Assembly (NCBI GenBank): GCA_016721245.1
Contig: JADKIQ010000019.1
Coordinates: 62,001-126,000 of the forward strand
Origin: Sphingobacteriales bacterium
GTDB taxonomy: Bacteria; Bacteroidota; Bacteroidia; Chitinophagales; JADIYW01
Direction: 5' to 3'
DNA: 64,000 nt
The notes under the pieces are model-generated. The model saw only the letters and a program-made list of their open reading frames with translations, had not been told where the DNA came from and made no database searches. Each line of letters starts with the position of its first letter. The first letter of the stretch is position 1. Shown here piece by piece: positions 16,082 to 23,752 of this stretch. Both the position numbers and the translations under genes were made by a program.

Positions 16082-18184
16082 ATGAAAACATCTTTCATAC
16101 TCGAATATCCCTGGTGGTTTTTGCTGTTTTGTATAGCAACAGGTATTTTATTTACCTATCTTTTGTATGGACGAAAGAAGTTTGTTTTTTCTGAAAACGA
16201 ACATAAATGGTGGAGATACGGATTGGCATTCCTGCGGTTTTTATCCACCAGCTTGATTGCTTTTCTATTATTGTCTTTATTAATCAAAACGAAAAGAACG
16301 GAAGAGGAAAAACCTATTATTCTGTTATTGCAGGATAATTCTTCTTCACTAAATGTATCATTTGGGAATTTCTCCAAAGAAAAGTATGCGCAGCAATTAC
16401 AGACACTGCAGGAAAAAATAAAAGACAAATATGAACTGGTTTCTTATAATTTCGGTGATGCATTAACAGATTTTAAAACGCCCGCTTATACTGAAAAAGA
16501 AACAGATATTTCCAACGCCATTGATGAAGTATTTACCCGTCATGGTTCACAAAATATCGGTGCGGTTATTTTGGCATCCGACGGAATTTTCAACAAAGGA
16601 AATTCTCCGCTGTACAATAGAAATGCATTAAGCATTCCGTTTTATACTATTGCGCTGGGCGATACTTCCATTAAAAAGGATGCCTTGATTAAAAGTGTGC
16701 GCTACCCGGAAATCGTCTACCTCGGCGATCAGTTTACCATCAATGTGCAGATAGAAGCCAACCACCTGCAGGGACAAAGCACCGTGCTGGAAATTACGGC
16801 ACCGGACGGAAAAGTGATTTTAAATAAAGTCATCACGATAACGGAAGACAGATTTACATTTCAGACAGATGCCGTGGGTGACGCCCTGAAACCGGGTATT
16901 TTGCAGTACAAAATAAAACTGAAAACACTAGCCGGCGAAACGATTACCGAAAATAATTATGACATAGCTTATGTGGAGGTGATAGACGGACGTCAGAAAG
17001 TGCTGATGCTGTATGATGCCCCGCACCCTGATGTGAAAGCTTTCAGAAATGCCATTGAACAAAATAAAAACTATCAGTTTGAAGAAGCAGATATTAAAAA
17101 CTACAACGGCAATTATAAAGAAGCTGATTTAATTATTCTGCATGGCTTACCATCTAATGGAGCGGCATCAAAACTGAATTTGATTTCGGAGATCATTGCA
17201 TCCGGAACACCATTGCTGTTTGTCCTTTCCGCCAATACCAACCTGGCTCAGTACAATAGTTTACAGCAGATTTTACAGGTAACGGGTTCGTCACTGAATG
17301 GTAATGACGTTTATCCGGTTTACAATCCTGCGTTCTCCAAGTTTACGCTGACAGAAAGCACCCAGAAAACGATTCAAACCTTACCACCATTGCTGGCACC
17401 ATTTGGAAAGTACCTGATTGCGACCACACTGGATATTTTTTACAAACAGAAAATCGGAAGTATTCCTACCGGAAATCCATTGATTGCATTTTATGAAGTA
17501 AACGGCAAAAAAACGGGAATCATCTGCGGCGAAGGTATCTGGCGCTGGCGATTAACAGAATTTGCACAAACCAAAAAGTTTGATGCCACCGATGAAATCA
17601 TTAATAAATGCGTACAGTATTTAACCGTAAAAGGAGATAAGCGCCGTTTTCGTGTGCATACACCGAAGAATGTGTTTAATGCCAATGAAGCGATACAGAT
17701 TGATGCAGAATTGTATAACGAAAGTTATGAACTGGTGAACGATGTGGATGCCAACTGTGTGGTAAAAGGCGACAATGGCAAAGAGTATGCCTACACTTTT
17801 GATAAAACGATTAACGCCTATACCTTAAATGCGGGCATTTTGCCGGTTGGCAATTATACCATTAACGCAAAAGCAACTTATAAGGGCAAAGCAAACACGG
17901 CTGTCGGTAATTTTTCCGTTCGTCCGGTAATTATTGAGACATTGAATACACAGGCCAATCATCAGTTATTGAACATTATCGCCACACAATCTGGAGGGAA
18001 ATCGTATACACCGGCAACGATGTCCACCATCCAGGATGATATAGAAAAAAATGCTACTATAAAATCCATTCTGTATGATACTTTTAGTACACGGCCTCTG
18101 ATTGATATGAAGTGGTTGTTTTTTATCATTCTGTTACTGTTGATAAGTGAATGGTTTATTCGTAAATACAATGGAAATATTTGA
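16082..18184 (+). CDS. Large membrane protein with VWA-like domain
   Basis: A 700-residue inner-membrane protein. Two N-terminal helices (about 10-28, and 40-64 WWRYGLAFLRFLSTSLIAF) are followed by a periplasmic or cytoplasmic VWA-like region with a MIDAS-like start ILLLQDNSSSLN and the later ILASDGIFNKGNSP. There is then a long beta-rich middle region (about 210-640, including CARDB/Ig-like strands), and a final helix LFFIILLLLISEWFIRKY. This layout resembles Bacteroidota BatA/BatB-neighbour proteins and the DUF4159/VWA group, but no close family is recognised. It is followed by a small beta-barrel gene. Function unknown. Confidence 0.75.
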   Translation: MKTSFILEYPWWFLLFCIATGILFTYLLYGRKKFVFSENEHKWWRYGLAFLRFLSTSLIAFLLLSLLIKTKRTEEEKPIILLLQDNSSSLNVSFGNFSKEKYAQQLQTLQEKIKDKYELVSYNFGDALTDFKTPAYTEKETDISNAIDEVFTRHGSQNIGAVILASDGIFNKGNSPLYNRNALSIPFYTIALGDTSIKKDALIKSVRYPEIVYLGDQFTINVQIEANHLQGQSTVLEITAPDGKVILNKVITITEDRFTFQTDAVGDALKPGILQYKIKLKTLAGETITENNYDIAYVEVIDGRQKVLMLYDAPHPDVKAFRNAIEQNKNYQFEEADIKNYNGNYKEADLIILHGLPSNGAASKLNLISEIIASGTPLLFVLSANTNLAQYNSLQQILQVTGSSLNGNDVYPVYNPAFSKFTLTESTQKTIQTLPPLLAPFGKYLIATTLDIFYKQKIGSIPTGNPLIAFYEVNGKKTGIICGEGIWRWRLTEFAQTKKFDATDEIINKCVQYLTVKGDKRRFRVHTPKNVFNANEAIQIDAELYNESYELVNDVDANCVVKGDNGKEYAYTFDKTINAYTLNAGILPVGNYTINAKATYKGKANTAVGNFSVRPVIIETLNTQANHQLLNIIATQSGGKSYTPATMSTIQDDIEKNATIKSILYDTFSTRPLIDMKWLFFIILLLLISEWFIRKYNGNI

Positions 18185-18214
18185 TACTTTTACACCATAA
18201 TTAATTCAGACACT

Positions 18215-18826
18215 ATGAAATATTTAGTAAAATTTATCATCGTTTTTATTGTTTTTGCTCAGGCACAGCAGGTAAAAGCTGTGGAAAAAGGAGATTTTCA
18301 TGTAAATCTGACGACCAATTTGGGGCACCATAGTTTTATTCCGGTATATGAAATGAAGGCATTCAACGGAACTAAAGGTAAATTTGAAAAATTCGGATTT
18401 ATTCCCGGAGTGACGATGAATATGGATTACGCAGCAAGCCCATATTTCAGTATAGGCGGTTGGTTTACTTTTTCAGGTAAATCGTATACCAAAGATTCCA
18501 GCAGTGTCTTATTTGATTTGAAATACAGAAGTTTTGGAGTGGGAATGCGCGGTGTATTCCATTTATATCAATTGATTTCTGAAAAAGGCAATACCAAACT
18601 CGACGCGGATAAATTTGATGTGTACATTCCCTTAGCAGTTGGCGGAGGCTTCCGTTTAAAAAGCAAAGGAAGTTCGCTGGCAGAGTTTCAGAAATTTAAA
18701 GGTGGTGCTATCGTTGGTTCCGGTATCGGTATGACATATTATTTTGTAGAACATATCGGTGCTAACTTAGAAGCAGGTTACTGTGAAGGCTCTTATGCCA
18801 AAATAGGCCTGGCATTTAAGTTTTAA
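18215..18826 (+). CDS. Small outer-membrane beta-barrel protein
   Basis: A 203-residue secreted protein with a signal peptide (MKYLVKFIIVFIVFAQAQQVKA, cleavage near residue 22). The mature part consists of alternating amphipathic strands ending in a C-terminal phenylalanine (AKIGLAFKF), the typical outer-membrane barrel terminus. Strands such as FHVNLTTNLGHHSFIPVYEM and GIGMTYYFVEHIGANLEAGY support an eight-stranded OmpW/OmpX-sized barrel. It lies 30 bp after the VWA-like gene. Function unknown. Confidence 0.75.
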   Translation: MKYLVKFIIVFIVFAQAQQVKAVEKGDFHVNLTTNLGHHSFIPVYEMKAFNGTKGKFEKFGFIPGVTMNMDYAASPYFSIGGWFTFSGKSYTKDSSSVLFDLKYRSFGVGMRGVFHLYQLISEKGNTKLDADKFDVYIPLAVGGGFRLKSKGSSLAEFQKFKGGAIVGSGIGMTYYFVEHIGANLEAGYCEGSYAKIGLAFKF

Positions 18827-18847
18827 ATAATAGGTTGAAAATAACGA

Positions 18848-18874
18848 AGTCTTGCCAATATGGTGAGACTTTTT
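18848..18874 (+). terminator. Terminator after the beta-barrel gene
   Basis: AGTCTTGCC-AATAT-GGTGAGACT (two wobble pairs) followed by a T-rich run. Confidence 0.7.
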
Positions 18875-18939
18875 ATTTTTAACTTTTTTAATATGCATAA
18901 ATATTCTTTTTTATATTTAGCAAAGATTAAAAAAGTATC

Positions 18940-20436
18940 ATGGAAAAGAAATATATCCTGGCGTTTGACCAGGGAACCACCAGCTCTCGCGCCATTTTAT
19001 TTGATAAAAACGCCAATATCGTCTCAGTGGCACAGCGCGAGTTCACTCAGATCTTTCCTCAGCCAGGCTGGGTAGAGCATGACCCGAATGAAATTTGGCA
19101 ATCGCAAATTGAAGTGGCCCGTGAGGCAGTGGCAAAAGCCAATATACAACCAAGGGAAATAGCAGCTATCGGTATCACCAATCAGCGGGAGACCGCCATC
19201 ATTTGGGATAAAGAAACCGGTAAGCCAATTTATAATGCTATTGTATGGCAGGACAGACGTACCGCAGGTTTCTGTGATGAACTGAAAGCCAGAGGTCTGG
19301 AAGCTTATGTGAAAGAATATACAGGGCTGGTGATTGATGCCTATTTCTCTGGTACCAAAATTAACTGGATACTGAATAATGTGGAAGGAGCCAGACAAAA
19401 AGCCCATGAAGGAAAATTATGTTTTGGTACCGTAGATACATGGCTCATTTGGAATCTGACAAAAGGAAAAGTACATGCCACTGATTTTAGTAATGCCTCC
19501 CGTACATTAATATATAACATTAAGGATTTAAAATGGGATGAAAGGCTTTTGCAAGAATTGGATATTCCTGTTTCTTTGCTGCCGGAAGTATTGCCATCTT
19601 CAGGGAAATTTGGAGTTACACATCCGGATGTATTCTTCGATCTAGAAATTCCGATAGCCGGTGTTGCCGGAGATCAGCAAAGTGCGCTGTTCGGTCAAAC
19701 CTGTTTTGAACCGGGGATGGCAAAAAATACCTATGGCACCGGTTGTTTTATGTTGATGAATACAGGAACAGAACGTGTGGTCTCAAAACATGGCTTGTTA
19801 ACCACCATTGCCTGGTCGGTAGATGGAAAGGTAGAATACGCATTGGAGGGCAGCGTTTTCATAGCAGGAGCAGCCATACAGTGGCTTCGAGATGGCTTGA
19901 AACTGATAGACACAGCACCGGATTCGGAATATTATGCCATGAAAGTAGAAGATACTGGCGGCGTGTTTATAGTGCCTGCTTTTGCTGGCCTGGGAGCACC
20001 TTACTGGGATATGTATGCCCGTGGAGGTATCTTCGGATTGACACGTGGTACCAGAAAAGAGCATTTGATAAGGGCAACGTTGGAGTCGCTGGCGTTTCAA
20101 ACCTATGATATTCTTGAGGTTATGGAAAAAGATGCAGGGATTCAGTTAAAAACATTAAAAGTAGACGGTGGCGCCTGTTCTAATAACCTGCTGATGCAGT
20201 TTCAGTCGGATATACTGGAAGTGAAAGTAGAACGCCCTAAAGTAATAGAAACGACAGCATTGGGTGCAGCTTATCTGGCAGGCCTGGCAATTGGCTTTTA
20301 TAAAAAGGAAGAATTAGCAGCCAATGAACATATAAACGCTTGTTTTGAACCAAAAATGAAAGATGAAAAACGATTAAAATTGCTGAAAGGATGGAAAAAA
20401 GCAGTAGAAAGAACCAAAGACTGGGAGGATAACTAA
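18940..20436 (+). CDS. glpK: Glycerol kinase
   Basis: Phosphorylates glycerol to glycerol-3-phosphate with ATP. The 498-residue FGGY kinase has the phosphate-1 motif AFDQGTTSSRAILFD (residues 7-21), GITNQRETAIIWDK, the FGGY signature GVFIVPAFAGLGAPYWD, and the adenosine motif VDGGACSNNLLMQFQSDIL. Full length for the family. It is monocistronic, with no adjacent glpF or glpD. The TATATTTA element before the start may be its promoter. Confidence 0.97.
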   Translation: MEKKYILAFDQGTTSSRAILFDKNANIVSVAQREFTQIFPQPGWVEHDPNEIWQSQIEVAREAVAKANIQPREIAAIGITNQRETAIIWDKETGKPIYNAIVWQDRRTAGFCDELKARGLEAYVKEYTGLVIDAYFSGTKINWILNNVEGARQKAHEGKLCFGTVDTWLIWNLTKGKVHATDFSNASRTLIYNIKDLKWDERLLQELDIPVSLLPEVLPSSGKFGVTHPDVFFDLEIPIAGVAGDQQSALFGQTCFEPGMAKNTYGTGCFMLMNTGTERVVSKHGLLTTIAWSVDGKVEYALEGSVFIAGAAIQWLRDGLKLIDTAPDSEYYAMKVEDTGGVFIVPAFAGLGAPYWDMYARGGIFGLTRGTRKEHLIRATLESLAFQTYDILEVMEKDAGIQLKTLKVDGGACSNNLLMQFQSDILEVKVERPKVIETTALGAAYLAGLAIGFYKKEELAANEHINACFEPKMKDEKRLKLLKGWKKAVERTKDWEDN

Positions 20437-20503
20437 CAGATTTATCAACAGTTAGGTATAGATTTATTAAAATTGGATTAATGATAAATCTAAATGATTA
20501 GCT

Positions 20504-20511
20504 TATCTTTG
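20504..20511 (+). promoter_or_regulatory. Bacteroidota -7 box (TATCTTTG)
   Basis: TATCTTTG matches TAnnTTTG 22 bases before the lipoprotein ATG at 20533. No good -33 TTTG is seen at the usual distance. Confidence 0.5.
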
Positions 20512-20532
20512 CACCTAATTAAACCAATTAAA

Positions 20533-20721
20533 ATGAAAAAATTATTCGTATTATTCGCTGCTGCTACACTTTTCGTAGGTGTTCAGGCTTGCAAACAAAA
20601 AGAAGAAGCTGCTACTGAAGAAGCTACTGAAGTAACAACTGAAGTTGTTGCTGATTCAACTGCTGTTGTAGATTCAGCTGCTGTTGTTGCACCTGCTGCT
20701 GATTCAGCTGTTGCAAAATAA
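20533..20721 (+). CDS. Small lipoprotein (paralogue 1)
   Basis: A 62-residue lipoprotein. MKKLFVLFAAATLFVGVQAC is a signal peptide with lipobox VQAC, then KQKEEAATEEATEVTTEVV and an Ala/Val/Thr/Asp-rich tail with a short Asp-Ser-Ala repeat. I chose the ATG at 20533 because it starts the signal peptide and follows a clear -7 box; the longer frame would add 13 residues. Its leader is almost identical in DNA to that of the next gene, showing tandem duplication. The low-complexity acidic mature part suggests an unstructured envelope tether. Function unknown. Confidence 0.75.
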   Translation: MKKLFVLFAAATLFVGVQACKQKEEAATEEATEVTTEVVADSTAVVDSAAVVAPAADSAVAK

Positions 20722-20744
20722 TTCAGTACCAGTACAGAATTATA

Positions 20745-20772
20745 AAGTCCCGATTTATCGGGACTTTTTTAT
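20745..20772 (+). terminator. Terminator between the two lipoprotein genes
   Basis: AAGTCCCGA-TTTA-TCGGGACTT (20745-20753 with 20758-20766) followed by six T. Confidence 0.9.
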
Positions 20773-20807
20773 TTTCACCATTGTTGACAAATTTTAACAC
20801 TTAAACT

Positions 20808-20838
20808 ATTGGTATTTTTTAAAAATGATTTATTTTTG
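20808..20838 (+). promoter_or_regulatory. Bacteroidota promoter: ATTG, 19 bases, TATTTTTG
   Basis: ATTG at 20808-20811, exactly 19 bases, then TATTTTTG at 20831-20838. This matches the phylum consensus TTTG-N19-TAnnTTTG with one mismatch. It drives the second lipoprotein gene 21 bases downstream. Confidence 0.7.
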
Positions 20839-20859
20839 ACCCAATTAAACCAATTTAAA

Positions 20860-21138
20860 ATGAAAAAATTATTCGTATTATTCGCAGCTGCAACACTTTT
20901 CGTAGGTGTTCAAGCTTGCAAACAAACAGCTGAAGAAACAACTGAAGCTGCTACTGAAACTGCAACTGAAGCTACAGAAGCTGTAACTGAAGCTGCTACT
21001 GCTGCTACTGACAGTGTTTCTGCTGCTGCAGGTGCTGCTGTTGACGCTGCTGCTGGTGCGGTAGACAAAGCTGCTGACGCTGCTAAAGGCGCGGTAGACA
21101 AAGCTGCTGATGCTGCTAAAGATGCTGTGAAGAAATAA
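20860..21138 (+). CDS. Small lipoprotein with 11-residue repeats (paralogue 2)
   Basis: A 92-residue lipoprotein. Its leader MKKLFVLFAAATLFVGVQAC is identical to that of the upstream paralogue, but the mature region differs: a Thr/Glu/Ala-rich segment, then GAVDKAADAAK repeated twice in tandem (33-bp DNA repeats at 21055-21087 and 21088-21120) and DAVKK. The 11-mer pattern gives an amphipathic helix resembling LEA-like or YtxH-like proteins, which are often stress-related. I chose the ATG at 20860 for the same reasons as in paralogue 1. Role unknown; a membrane-tethered helix is the best structural guess. Confidence 0.75.
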   Translation: MKKLFVLFAAATLFVGVQACKQTAEETTEAATETATEATEAVTEAATAATDSVSAAAGAAVDAAAGAVDKAADAAKGAVDKAADAAKDAVKK

Positions 21139-21161
21139 TCTTCGAATAGCGAAAAAACAGA

Positions 21162-21186
21162 AGCCTCTCCATTGGAGAGGCTTTTT
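21162..21186 (+). terminator. Terminator after lipoprotein 2
   Basis: AGCCTCTCC-ATT-GGAGAGGCT followed by T-run. Confidence 0.9.
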
Positions 21187-21275
21187 ATATTTAAAAAGGA
21201 TAGTTTTTACGAAAAATGTAAACTTAATTTGACAGTAGAATTTTAAAAAACACTTTCAATTTAAATTTAAAATAG

Positions 21276-21283
21276 TACTTTTG
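21276..21283 (+). promoter_or_regulatory. tRNA promoter -7 box (TACTTTTG)
   Basis: TACTTTTG fits TAnnTTTG, ending 13 bases before the tRNA 5' end; TTTC lies 18 bases upstream as a weak -33. Confidence 0.55.
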
Positions 21284-21296
21284 CACCTCAAATTAT

Positions 21297-21370
21297 GGCG
21301 AGGTAGCTCAGATGGTTAGAGCGCAGGATTCATAACCCTGAGGTCAGGAGTTCAATTCTCCTTCTCGCTA
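21297..21370 (+). tRNA. tRNA-Met (anticodon CAT), integration target
   Basis: 74-base cloverleaf: acceptor GGCGAGG with TCTCGCT, D arm GCTC..GAGC, anticodon loop TTCATAA, T arm AGGAG-TTCAATT-CTCCT, discriminator A, no encoded CCA. The element inserted here replaced the 3' half: the displaced original half is at 44218-44260. In the present gene the 7-66 pair is G-T, whereas with the displaced half it would be G-C. It is probably still functional. Whether the CAT anticodon is read as Met or lysidine-modified Ile cannot be fully decided by eye. Confidence 0.92.
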
Positions 21371-21371
21371 C
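21329..21371 (+). other. attL: left attachment repeat within the tRNA
   Basis: 43-bp direct repeat with 44218-44260 (38 of 43 identical). The 18-base core TTCATAACCCTGAGGTCA (anticodon loop to variable loop) is perfect and is the likely crossover. Four of the five differences form two compensated T-stem pairs; the fifth is the acceptor base 66. Confidence 0.9.
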
Positions 21372-21380
21372 TTTAAGAAA

Positions 21381-21404
21381 CCCTCTGATTATCAGAGGGT
21401 TTTT
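21381..21404 (+). terminator. tRNA terminator carried by the element
   Basis: CCCTCTGA-TTA-TCAGAGGG perfect stem followed by T-run. Because the crossover lies upstream, this terminator arrived with the element and replaces the one now at 44267. Confidence 0.88.
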
Positions 21405-21439
21405 CTTTTTAGTGTTTTTTTTGCACGAAATGCTAATTT

Positions 21440-21463
21440 TTAGAGTGAGGATGCGGAGTGAGG
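21440..21463. promoter_or_regulatory. Left arm-type site pair (GAGTGAGG x2, 13-bp period)
   Basis: TTAGAGTGAGGA at 21440-21451 and GAGTGAGG again at 21456-21463; the 13-bp period equals that of the pair at 44133-44157 near the other end. The site overlaps the integrase stop codon. Confidence 0.55.
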
Positions 21464-22735
21464 TTTATCTAAATCATCTTTACCAAAAATTCTAACATTA
21501 TGTGTTGCTTTATCAATCGCAGATGCAATTTGAGAATCTATATAATGATTTTTTAATACATCTTCGGTAGTGTGTGAAGTTAACAAGCCAGTTTCTACGC
21601 CGACAGCTTCATTTAACCAACTGATGAATGTTTTTCGTAGGGTACTTAAACTAATATCTCTTTTAATACCTGCTGCAATTCTATAATGTGTAAATGCTTT
21701 TGACAAGGCATCCATTATAGTTTGCGCCGATTCCACTCTTTCAGGATGTAGAATATATCCATTGCGATTGATTTTATCAGGATAACCTAATTCATACAAT
21801 AGATTGGCAAAATCAGGATATATTGGAAAGTATTTCTTAGCATCATCGTTATTATTCCTTCTATTGACTTTTAGATTATGGACTTCAAACGATAGGTTTC
21901 CGCTTATTGTCATTACCATATCATTCCATTTCAAGTTGACGACTTCTTCTCGTCTGCCACCAGTATATAGACACAGCCAAAATCCAATCTTTAGATAGTC
22001 TTTATACATGTTTTTAACCTCACCCTTGCCACCTAATTGTTGATACGGACTTGCTGTATCAACAGCATTAATGATACTTAAAAATTCTTCTTTTGAGATG
22101 GAGATAATATTCTTCTTAGCAACAGATTTAGATTCATATTCTGCAAACGGGTTTTTCATATCAATCTCTTCTACATCTATTAGGTATTTAAAAAACCTTT
22201 TCAATGCTGCCAAACACTTATTGAATGTTTTCCCTTCATACTTCTTTTTCTTTAATGCCTTATAAAAATCAGATACATCATATTTATCTATATCCATCAC
22301 TCTTATATTGTGTATGTTTATTCTTTCACTAATTACTCCAGCAAAAAACTTACAGAATCTTAGAGATTCATTTATATGACCTTTAGAGACCGACTTCTTA
22401 TTTTGCTCTAATTCATGGTTGCCTTCAAGGTAATTTTTATACTTTAATAGCGCACCAGCTAATGAATAATCATTGCCGTCCGTTGTGACCTTTATGCGAG
22501 TATAATTCGTGGCATTAAGTTGTTTTTTAAATTCAATTGCTTGTACGACGGCATCATTGTAATCGTCAGTATCAAAGATTTTTACTTTAACTCTATTCTT
22601 TGTATTAGGGACGTGAATTCTGATTCTATAATTCTGTTCGTCATAATGTGAACAACCTGCGTTATCTTTCTTGCAGATATTGCAATATACTTTCATGCCA
22701 GTATAAGGCTTCTTTGGTAATTTTAGTTTTTTCAT
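21440..22735 (-). CDS. Tyrosine integrase of the island
   Basis: A 431-residue phage-type integrase next to its tRNA target. It has an N-terminal arm-binding/zinc-ribbon-like region (CNICKKDNAGCSHYDEQNYRIR, residues 18-39), then a core-binding domain (about 110-205) and a catalytic domain. Catalytic positions: box I arginine in YTGGRREEVVNLKW, later LSTLRKTFISWL where box II would be H-x-x-R but has Ser-Thr-Leu-Arg, then SHTTEDVLKNHYID with a histidine and the likely nucleophile tyrosine. The box II histidine is thus replaced by serine. The gene overlaps the 3' end of the excisionase-like gene by 4 bases. It would catalyse integration at the tRNA core. Confidence 0.9.
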   Translation of the reverse strand: MKKLKLPKKPYTGMKVYCNICKKDNAGCSHYDEQNYRIRIHVPNTKNRVKVKIFDTDDYNDAVVQAIEFKKQLNATNYTRIKVTTDGNDYSLAGALLKYKNYLEGNHELEQNKKSVSKGHINESLRFCKFFAGVISERINIHNIRVMDIDKYDVSDFYKALKKKKYEGKTFNKCLAALKRFFKYLIDVEEIDMKNPFAEYESKSVAKKNIISISKEEFLSIINAVDTASPYQQLGGKGEVKNMYKDYLKIGFWLCLYTGGRREEVVNLKWNDMVMTISGNLSFEVHNLKVNRRNNNDDAKKYFPIYPDFANLLYELGYPDKINRNGYILHPERVESAQTIMDALSKAFTHYRIAAGIKRDISLSTLRKTFISWLNEAVGVETGLLTSHTTEDVLKNHYIDSQIASAIDKATHNVRIFGKDDLDKPHSASSL

Positions 22736-23094
22736 CTTGTTATACTTTTTAAAAATGTTTTATCATTGTTATTTATCGGTTTAACCACCGTTGTTGGCAA
22801 GCATGCTTTTTCAGAAGCCAATTCATGTATTACCATACCTGATATGATTTCATTTTTTTCAATCATTCGGTATTTATCTGACCATGTATTCGGATAGGTT
22901 TTTCTTAATTCTTTAGCATAGATTTTACCTAATAGAATTAACCAATCAATCTTATAAACATGGCTGCTTTTACCGAACTTGTGAATTGAAACTTTATGTT
23001 CTGTTAGCCATTTGATAGCTGCATCATTTTTCTTCTTTAAGATTGCAGCAATTTCACTAATACTAATTAGTGGAGATTCAGCACCGATTGACAT
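22732..23094 (-). CDS. Excisionase-like / helix-turn-helix protein
   Basis: A 120-residue protein just upstream of and overlapping the integrase gene (ATGA). It begins with a short winged-helix-like module (ISISEIAAILKKKNDAAIKWLTEHKVSIHKFGKSSHVYKIDWL is the region, residues 10-52), with the form of a MerR/excisionase-type DNA-binding fold; the C-terminal half is basic and helical. No catalytic motif. Position and overlap suggest a recombination directionality factor or regulator of int. Family membership is inference. Confidence 0.65.
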   Translation of the reverse strand: MSIGAESPLISISEIAAILKKKNDAAIKWLTEHKVSIHKFGKSSHVYKIDWLILLGKIYAKELRKTYPNTWSDKYRMIEKNEIISGMVIHELASEKACLPTTVVKPINNNDKTFLKSITR

Positions 23095-23147
23095 TTGGTG
23101 AATGAATTTGATTCGTTGTTATTTTACACATAAGAGCATTTAACCTT

Positions 23148-23179
23148 CTTAACATGTATTAAAGATACAAAGTGTTAAG
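23148..23179. promoter_or_regulatory. Inverted repeat upstream of int/xis and the metal operon
   Basis: CTTAACA (23148-23154) and TGTTAAG (23173-23179) are perfectly inverted in the divergent region between the excisionase-like gene and the metal block. A second small palindrome, CATTG-TATT-CAATG, is at 23240-23253. Either may be an operator; no regulator gene of the CueR/CopY/CusR kind is present in the block. Confidence 0.35.
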
Positions 23180-23328
23180 AACCAGGACAATAGGTTTGGG
23201 TTTAATTCCTGGAGTTTCTTTATTTATCCAAAACTACTCCATTGTATTCAATGTATCAAGTCTAATTTCGGCACACAATATTAATAAATTGTAAACCACC
23301 GTTAACACATATTAGAATTGACTTTACT

Positions 23329-23336
23329 TATTTTTG
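23329..23336 (+). promoter_or_regulatory. -7 box (TATTTTTG) of the metal-resistance block
   Basis: TATTTTTG matches TAnnTTTG, 15 bases before the ATG at 23352, at the head of the co-directional metal genes. Confidence 0.5.
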
Positions 23337-23351
23337 TCTATATTTGGCTCA

Positions 23352-23663
23352 ATGAAATTTTTCACAATCATATTTAGCATATACATTTTGGTGCTTTCAC
23401 TTGCGCCGTGTAGCGATAGTGTTGAATGTGATGAGGGAAATAAATCTGAACAATCTCATAACAGCCACAAGCACGAAAACGAAAATTGTACGCCGTTTTG
23501 TATTTGTGCTTGTTGCGGTCAGCCTGTTACAAGTAAAATTAATTATCCAGTAGCACAAACTATTTTAAAGCCTGAAATCTTTAATAAAAGTATAGCAATA
23601 TACAATCAAACATTTAGCTCTCAATTTAGTGCCAGTATTTGGCAGCCACCTAAAATTTCTTAA
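23352..23663 (+). CDS. Small secreted His/Cys-rich protein (DUF6660-like)
   Basis: A 103-residue protein. The signal peptide starts MKFFTIIFSIYILVLSLAPC (ATG at 23352; the longer frame has six extra residues and would overlap the -7 box). The mature part has a His/Glu/Asn-rich stretch (SEQSHNSHKHENENC) followed by CTPFCICACCGQP, which can bind metal. It resembles the DUF6660 proteins that precede CusA-type pumps in Bacteroidota; I name that family from memory. Likely a periplasmic metal buffer or sensor accessory. 90 bp upstream of the RND pump. Confidence 0.7.
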   Translation: MKFFTIIFSIYILVLSLAPCSDSVECDEGNKSEQSHNSHKHENENCTPFCICACCGQPVTSKINYPVAQTILKPEIFNKSIAIYNQTFSSQFSASIWQPPKIS

Positions 23664-23752
23664 TCGTTTATTCTGTTGCATTACGCTGTAATGCTTTTTA
23701 TGCTTATTGATTCATTCGATACGGCATTATTCACGATTATTAAATTTTAACT

